Origin: Spongiactinospora gelatinilytica
GTDB taxonomy: Bacteria > Actinomycetota > Actinomycetes > Streptosporangiales > Streptosporangiaceae
Assembly (NCBI RefSeq): GCF_003236385.1
Contig: NZ_POUA01000011.1
Coordinates: forward strand, 1-48,281
Direction of reading: 5' to 3'
Length of the DNA: 48,281 nucleotides
Made by a program: the position numbers and the translations under genes. Position 1 is the first letter of the stretch. Each line of letters starts with the position of its first letter. Shown here in pieces: positions 45,277 to 48,281 of this stretch. The notes beneath the pieces were generated by a model, which saw only the letters and a program-made list of their open reading frames with translations, ran no database searches and had not been told where the DNA came from.

Positions 45277-46637
45277 AGCTCCCCCTTTCGCCGGGTCGCC
45301 GGAGAAGATCGAGTCATCTGAGAAGATCGAACGGACCCGTCGATCCCCGCCTGCCGTACGGCCTCGGGCATCTTCGGGTCGAGGTCGAACAGCTCGCGCA
45401 GCGCCTCGGCATAATGATCGCCCGAGGGCGAGGCGGCGAGCTGTTTGACACGCACGGTCGGTTCGTGCAGCAGCTTGTCCACCACCCTGCGCATGGTCTG
45501 GATGACCTCGTCCCTGACCCGCTGGTCCATGTCGGGCACCCGGGACACCAGCCGCCCCAGCTCGGCCTCCACCACGCCGGCGGCCTTGCTGCGCAGCGCC
45601 ACGACCGTGGGGGTGACCCGGGCGGCGCGTACGACCTCAAGGTGGCCGGCGACCTCCTCGGCCACGATCCGCCTGGCCGCCTCGACCACGTCGCCGCCGT
45701 CCGTGCCCGTGCCTGGGCCCGTGCCTGAGCCCAGGCCGGAGTTCTGGATCGCTTCGAGGTCGATCAGGGTCACGCCGGGCAGGGCGCGGACGCCGGGGTC
45801 GATGTCGTGCGGCAGCGCGAGGTCCAGCAGGAACAGCGGGCCCGTCCCGGTGATCATCTCGGGGGTGATCACCAGGTTGCCGCCGCCGGTGCAGGAGATC
45901 ACGATGTCGGCCTGGGCCAGCTCGGCGGGCAGGTCGTCCAGCCGGGCGGGACGGCCGCCGACCGTCTCGGCCAGCCGTACGGCGCGCTCGTAGGTGCGGT
46001 TGGCGATCACGATGCCGGTCACCCCGGCGCGGGCCAGCGTGGCGGCCGACAGCGCGCTCATCGATCCGGCCCCGACGACCAGCGCGCGCTTGCCCTGGAT
46101 CGGCCCGAGCACCCGCTCGGCCAGCTCCAGGCCGACGCCCACGAGCGATGCGCCCGCGTGGTCGATGCCGGTGTCGGTGTGGACGCGCTTGCCGACGCGC
46201 AGCGCGTGCTGGGCCACCTCGTTGAGCGTGGAGCCGAGCGTGCCCTCCTCCTGGGCCAGGCGCAGCGCCTGGCGCACCTGGCCGAGGATCTGACCCTCGC
46301 CGACCACCATGGACTCAAGGCCGCTCGTGACCGAGAACAGGTGGGACACGGCGCGGTCTTCGTAGTGCACGTACAGGTGCGGCGTGAGATGCTCGACCGG
46401 TACGTCCGCATAGGTGCCGAGCAGTTCGCTCAGGCCGCTCACCGCGCTGTGGAAGCGGTGGACGTCGGCGTAGATCTCCACCCGGTTGCACGTGGAGACG
46501 ACCATGGCCTCGGCCACGCACTCGCTCCTGTGTACGTCGTGCAGCAGCTTCACCAGCGAGTCGCCGGACACGGCCACGCGTTCCAGCAGTGCCACCGGTG
46601 CCGTCCGGTGACTCAACCCGACAGCAAGGACGCTCAT
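45273..46637 (-). CDS. hemA: Glutamyl-tRNA reductase
   Basis: A 454-residue enzyme reducing glutamyl-tRNA to glutamate-1-semialdehyde, first committed step of haem synthesis by the C5 route. The catalytic Cys is in VVSTCNRVEIYADVHRF (Cys 50), with EGQILGQVRQALRLAQEEGT, the Rossmann segment RALVVGAGSMSALSAATLAR and VRAARVTPTVVALRSKA. A Gly/Thr/Pro-rich insert (GLGSGTGPGTGTDGG) precedes the dimerisation helix. ATG 46637 overlaps the rex stop as ATGA. Confidence 0.97.
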   Translation of the reverse strand: MSVLAVGLSHRTAPVALLERVAVSGDSLVKLLHDVHRSECVAEAMVVSTCNRVEIYADVHRFHSAVSGLSELLGTYADVPVEHLTPHLYVHYEDRAVSHLFSVTSGLESMVVGEGQILGQVRQALRLAQEEGTLGSTLNEVAQHALRVGKRVHTDTGIDHAGASLVGVGLELAERVLGPIQGKRALVVGAGSMSALSAATLARAGVTGIVIANRTYERAVRLAETVGGRPARLDDLPAELAQADIVISCTGGGNLVITPEMITGTGPLFLLDLALPHDIDPGVRALPGVTLIDLEAIQNSGLGSGTGPGTGTDGGDVVEAARRIVAEEVAGHLEVVRAARVTPTVVALRSKAAGVVEAELGRLVSRVPDMDQRVRDEVIQTMRRVVDKLLHEPTVRVKQLAASPSGDHYAEALRELFDLDPKMPEAVRQAGIDGSVRSSQMTRSSPATRRKGEL

Positions 46638-47341
46638 GCGCTGGCTCCCTGCTGCAACCCCTCGGCCATCACTGGGCCCCCACTTTCGCGATCACCCTTG
46701 CGCTGCTCATGGAACGCGAGGATCTGCAGTTCGATGGACAGATCGACCTTCCGGACATCGACGCCCTCTGGGACGGAGAGGACGGTGGGGGCGAAGTTCA
46801 GGATGCTGGTCACCCCGACGGCGATGACCCGGTCGCAGATCTGCTGGGCAGCCGCAGCCGGTGTCGCGATCACCACGATCGACACCCCCCGCCGCTCGAT
46901 CACGGCTTCAAGCTCGTCGATGTGCTCGACATTCAACCCCGCGATGTGGTCGCCCACGACTTCGGGGTTGGCGTCGAACAGCGCGGCCACCCTGAAGCCG
47001 CGCGACACGAATCCACCGTAGTTGGCAAGCGCCCGGCCGAGGTTTCCTATTCCGACGATCGCCACCGCCCAGTCCTGGGTGAGGCCGAGTTCGCGGGAGA
47101 TCTGGTAGATCAGGTACTCGACGTCGTAGCCGACACCGCGCGTGCCGTACGAGCCGAGGTGGGAGAGGTCCTTGCGGAGCTTGGCCGAGTTGACACCTGC
47201 GGCCAGCGCGAGATCCTCCGAGCTCACGGTGGCCACCCCGCGCTCGGCCATGCCGGTCAGCGCCCGCAGGTAGAGCGGCAGCCGGGCCACGGTCGCCTCG
47301 GGTATGCCACGGTCGCGGGATTGGGGCAGGCGGCGTATCAC
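46634..47341 (-). CDS. rex: Redox-sensing transcriptional repressor Rex
   Basis: A 235-residue repressor that senses the NADH/NAD+ ratio. The N-terminal winged helix reads ATVARLPLYLRALTGMAERG, VNSAKLRKDLSHLGSYGTRG VGYDV; the C-terminal Rossmann fold has VAIVGIGNLGRALANYGGF (GxGxxG at ~97-102), a DANPEVVGDHIAGLNVEHID strand and SILNFAPTVLSVPEGVDVRK VDLS. GTG 47341 is the only reasonable start. It heads the rex-hemA-C-D-B operon, and a near-perfect Rex operator lies about 100 bp upstream, so autoregulation is expected. A perfect operator also precedes the menJ-nuo block. Confidence 0.97.
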   Translation of the reverse strand: MIRRLPQSRDRGIPEATVARLPLYLRALTGMAERGVATVSSEDLALAAGVNSAKLRKDLSHLGSYGTRGVGYDVEYLIYQISRELGLTQDWAVAIVGIGNLGRALANYGGFVSRGFRVAALFDANPEVVGDHIAGLNVEHIDELEAVIERRGVSIVVIATPAAAAQQICDRVIAVGVTSILNFAPTVLSVPEGVDVRKVDLSIELQILAFHEQRKGDRESGGPVMAEGLQQGASA

Positions 47342-47438
47342 GTGCCGGAACTCCAGGGGACGGGCCTCCGGCGCGGCGCTGCCGCGTGCCCGGACGCGGT
47401 GGATAAGGTGATGAGCAGCGTCTTCCAGGTTAATCCCT

Positions 47439-47456
47439 TTGTGAACGTATGCACAA
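47439..47456. promoter_or_regulatory. Rex operator between rex and the glutaredoxin-like gene
   Basis: TTGTGAACGTATGCACAA matches 13 of 14 fixed positions of TTGTGAA-N4-TTCACAA; the flanks extend the symmetry to CTTTGTG/CACAAAG. It lies ~100 bp upstream of rex and ~55 bp upstream of the divergent glutaredoxin-like gene and could control both. Rex autoregulation from such a site is known in Streptomyces coelicolor. Confidence 0.85.
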
Positions 47457-47508
47457 AGTGAGAGGCAGCGAGTCTTACCGTCCCGTGCCTGGACTAGCGT
47501 TGACGGAC

Positions 47509-47748
47509 ATGACCCACCGGATCACGCTGCTCGGCAAGCCGGGCTGCCATCTCTGCGACGACGCCCGCGAGATCATCGCCCGCGTGGCGGGCGAACTGGG
47601 GGTTCCGTGGGAGGAGCGGGACATCACCCGATCTCCCGAGGACCAGGAGAAATACTGGGAGATGATCCCGGTGACGCTGATCGACGGCGTGCAGCACGAC
47701 TTCTGGCGGGTCGACGAATCCCGCCTCCGCGCGGCCCTGGCCACCTGA
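47509..47748 (+). CDS. Glutaredoxin-like (DUF836) protein
   Basis: A 79-residue thioredoxin-fold protein. The redox motif is LGKPGCHLCDDAREIIAR (CxxC at ~13-16), followed by WEERDITRSPEDQEKYWEMI PVTLIDG with the cis-Pro in IPVTLIDG. Family members reduce disulfides or mixed thiols; the partner is unknown. ATG 47509 fits the family length; a TAGCGT hexamer ends eight bases before it, suggesting little or no leader. A longer in-frame start at 47449 would lie inside the Rex operator. Divergent from rex. Confidence 0.88.
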   Translation: MTHRITLLGKPGCHLCDDAREIIARVAGELGVPWEERDITRSPEDQEKYWEMIPVTLIDGVQHDFWRVDESRLRAALAT

Positions 47749-47768
47749 CCGACTGACCACGTTCTGGA

Positions 47769-48242
47769 TCAGAGCGGGGCCGTCCACCACTCCGACGCGA
47801 TGGACAACCCGGCGAGGCGCAGGGCCTGCCGCTTCGCCTCGTCCATGTGCCCGCACACCACCACGACCTGCACCGCCCCACGCCGGTGCGCCTCTTCCGT
47901 GACGGCCTTCAGAAGATCGACACCGACCGTGGTCCAGTCGCCGTCCTCCTCGACCGCGAAGTCGTCGAGCGTGCAGGTCGGCCCGCCCGGGTCGTACACC
48001 GGAGGCGCGGGCACCAGCGAGCCGATCGCGAACCCGACGAACCGCCCATCCCGCTCGGCCACCCGGCAGATGACCTCCGCGTCCTCCACCAGGGTGGCGA
48101 TGAACTCGGCGTGACGGTCCTGAGCATCCGCCGCACAACGCCAGAAGACCGGCTGATGCTCTGCGTACCTCTCCCTGCACCGGGCCATCAGGGCGACGAT
48201 CGCGGCCACGTCATCGGACAAGGCGCTCCGGACAGATAGCAT
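47769..48242 (-). CDS. GNAT-family N-acetyltransferase
   Basis: A 157-residue acetyltransferase-like protein. The N-terminus MLSVRSALSDDVAAIVALMA RC and VICRVAERDGRFVGFAIGSL match the first GNAT strands, and CTLDDFAVEEDGDWTTVGVD LLKAVTEEAHRRGAVQVVVV occupies the acetyl-CoA-binding region, although the usual RxxGxG pyrophosphate loop is not preserved (DGDWTTVG). Start is ATG 48242 or ATG 48251; neither has a good ribosome binding site. It converges on the glutaredoxin-like gene with a 20-base gap. Substrate unknown. Confidence 0.75.
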   Translation of the reverse strand: MLSVRSALSDDVAAIVALMARCRERYAEHQPVFWRCAADAQDRHAEFIATLVEDAEVICRVAERDGRFVGFAIGSLVPAPPVYDPGGPTCTLDDFAVEEDGDWTTVGVDLLKAVTEEAHRRGAVQVVVVCGHMDEAKRQALRLAGLSIASEWWTAPL

Positions 48243-48253
48243 GATCCCCATGC

Positions 48254-48279
48254 TGGGAGGGCCGAATCCCGCCCTCCCA
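48254..48279. terminator. Strong hairpin at the right edge
   Basis: TGGGAGGGC-CGAATCCC-GCCCTCCCA forms a perfect 9-bp stem with an 8-base loop, three bases upstream of the outer possible start of the acetyltransferase gene. It probably terminates a minus-strand gene outside the window. If it is transcribed with the acetyltransferase it would sit right at the start codon. Confidence 0.6.
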
Positions 48280-48281
48280 AC

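Noticed and set aside
46589-47461. A 290-residue plus-strand protein opposite rex
   Set aside because: Antisense shadow of a clear rex gene, with no start signal, and it would include the Rex operator as coding sequence.

Overview
The window is high-G+C actinobacterial DNA, most likely from an actinomycete close to Streptomyces or the Streptosporangiales; the order is my guess. The grounds are strong G/C bias at third codon positions, many GTG and some TTG starts, a rex-hemA-hemC-hemD-hemB operon, a 14-gene nuo operon, a BldC-type regulator and several apparently leaderless transcripts. No rRNA, tRNA, CRISPR array or intact insertion sequence was seen. The first 12 bases match the 3' end of the Nextera transposon mosaic end, so the left edge is probably a contig end with untrimmed adapter.

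Left arm (1-9.4 kb): an accessory, partly decayed stretch. It holds a GntR regulator coupled to a broken EamA transporter, a RibD-like reductase, a small SWIM zinc-finger protein, an MmcQ/YjbR protein, a DciA (DUF721) remnant, a broken alpha/beta hydrolase, a SnoaL-like protein, a methyltransferase, a PadR regulator with a clear promoter/operator, a frameshifted unknown gene next to two perfect DnaA boxes, and a Phd-like antitoxin/toxin pair with a palindromic operator.

Centre (9.4-29.7 kb): msrA and rarD, then a long minus-strand respiratory block. In transcription order it is menG (demethylmenaquinone methyltransferase), a consensus Rex operator, a menJ-like geranylgeranyl reductase, nuoA to nuoN (complete 14-subunit complex I) and a polyprenyl diphosphate synthase. 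Genes that make, trim and methylate menaquinone therefore bracket the enzyme that reduces it. Nearly all nuo junctions overlap.

Right of centre (29.7-34.5 kb): a predicted seven-bladed beta-propeller protein convergent with a DUF4229 membrane protein, a BldC-like regulator with TATAACA repeats upstream, a zincin metalloprotease of lethal-factor-like type with a small acidic downstream partner, and a PLDc_N membrane protein.

Right arm (33.5-48.3 kb): cytochrome c biogenesis (tlpA-like, ccdA, resB, ccsB) with a histidine phosphatase and a LysR regulator, then haem synthesis (hemL, a prim-pol-like protein, hemB, hemD fusion, hemC, hemA) headed by rex. A near-perfect Rex operator lies between rex and a divergent glutaredoxin-like gene. 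A GNAT acetyltransferase and a hairpin end the window.

The main logic is redox control of respiration: Rex, which senses NADH/NAD+, is encoded here, and its operators sit before its own haem operon and before the menJ-nuo block, while the ccs genes supply cytochrome c maturation that uses the haem.
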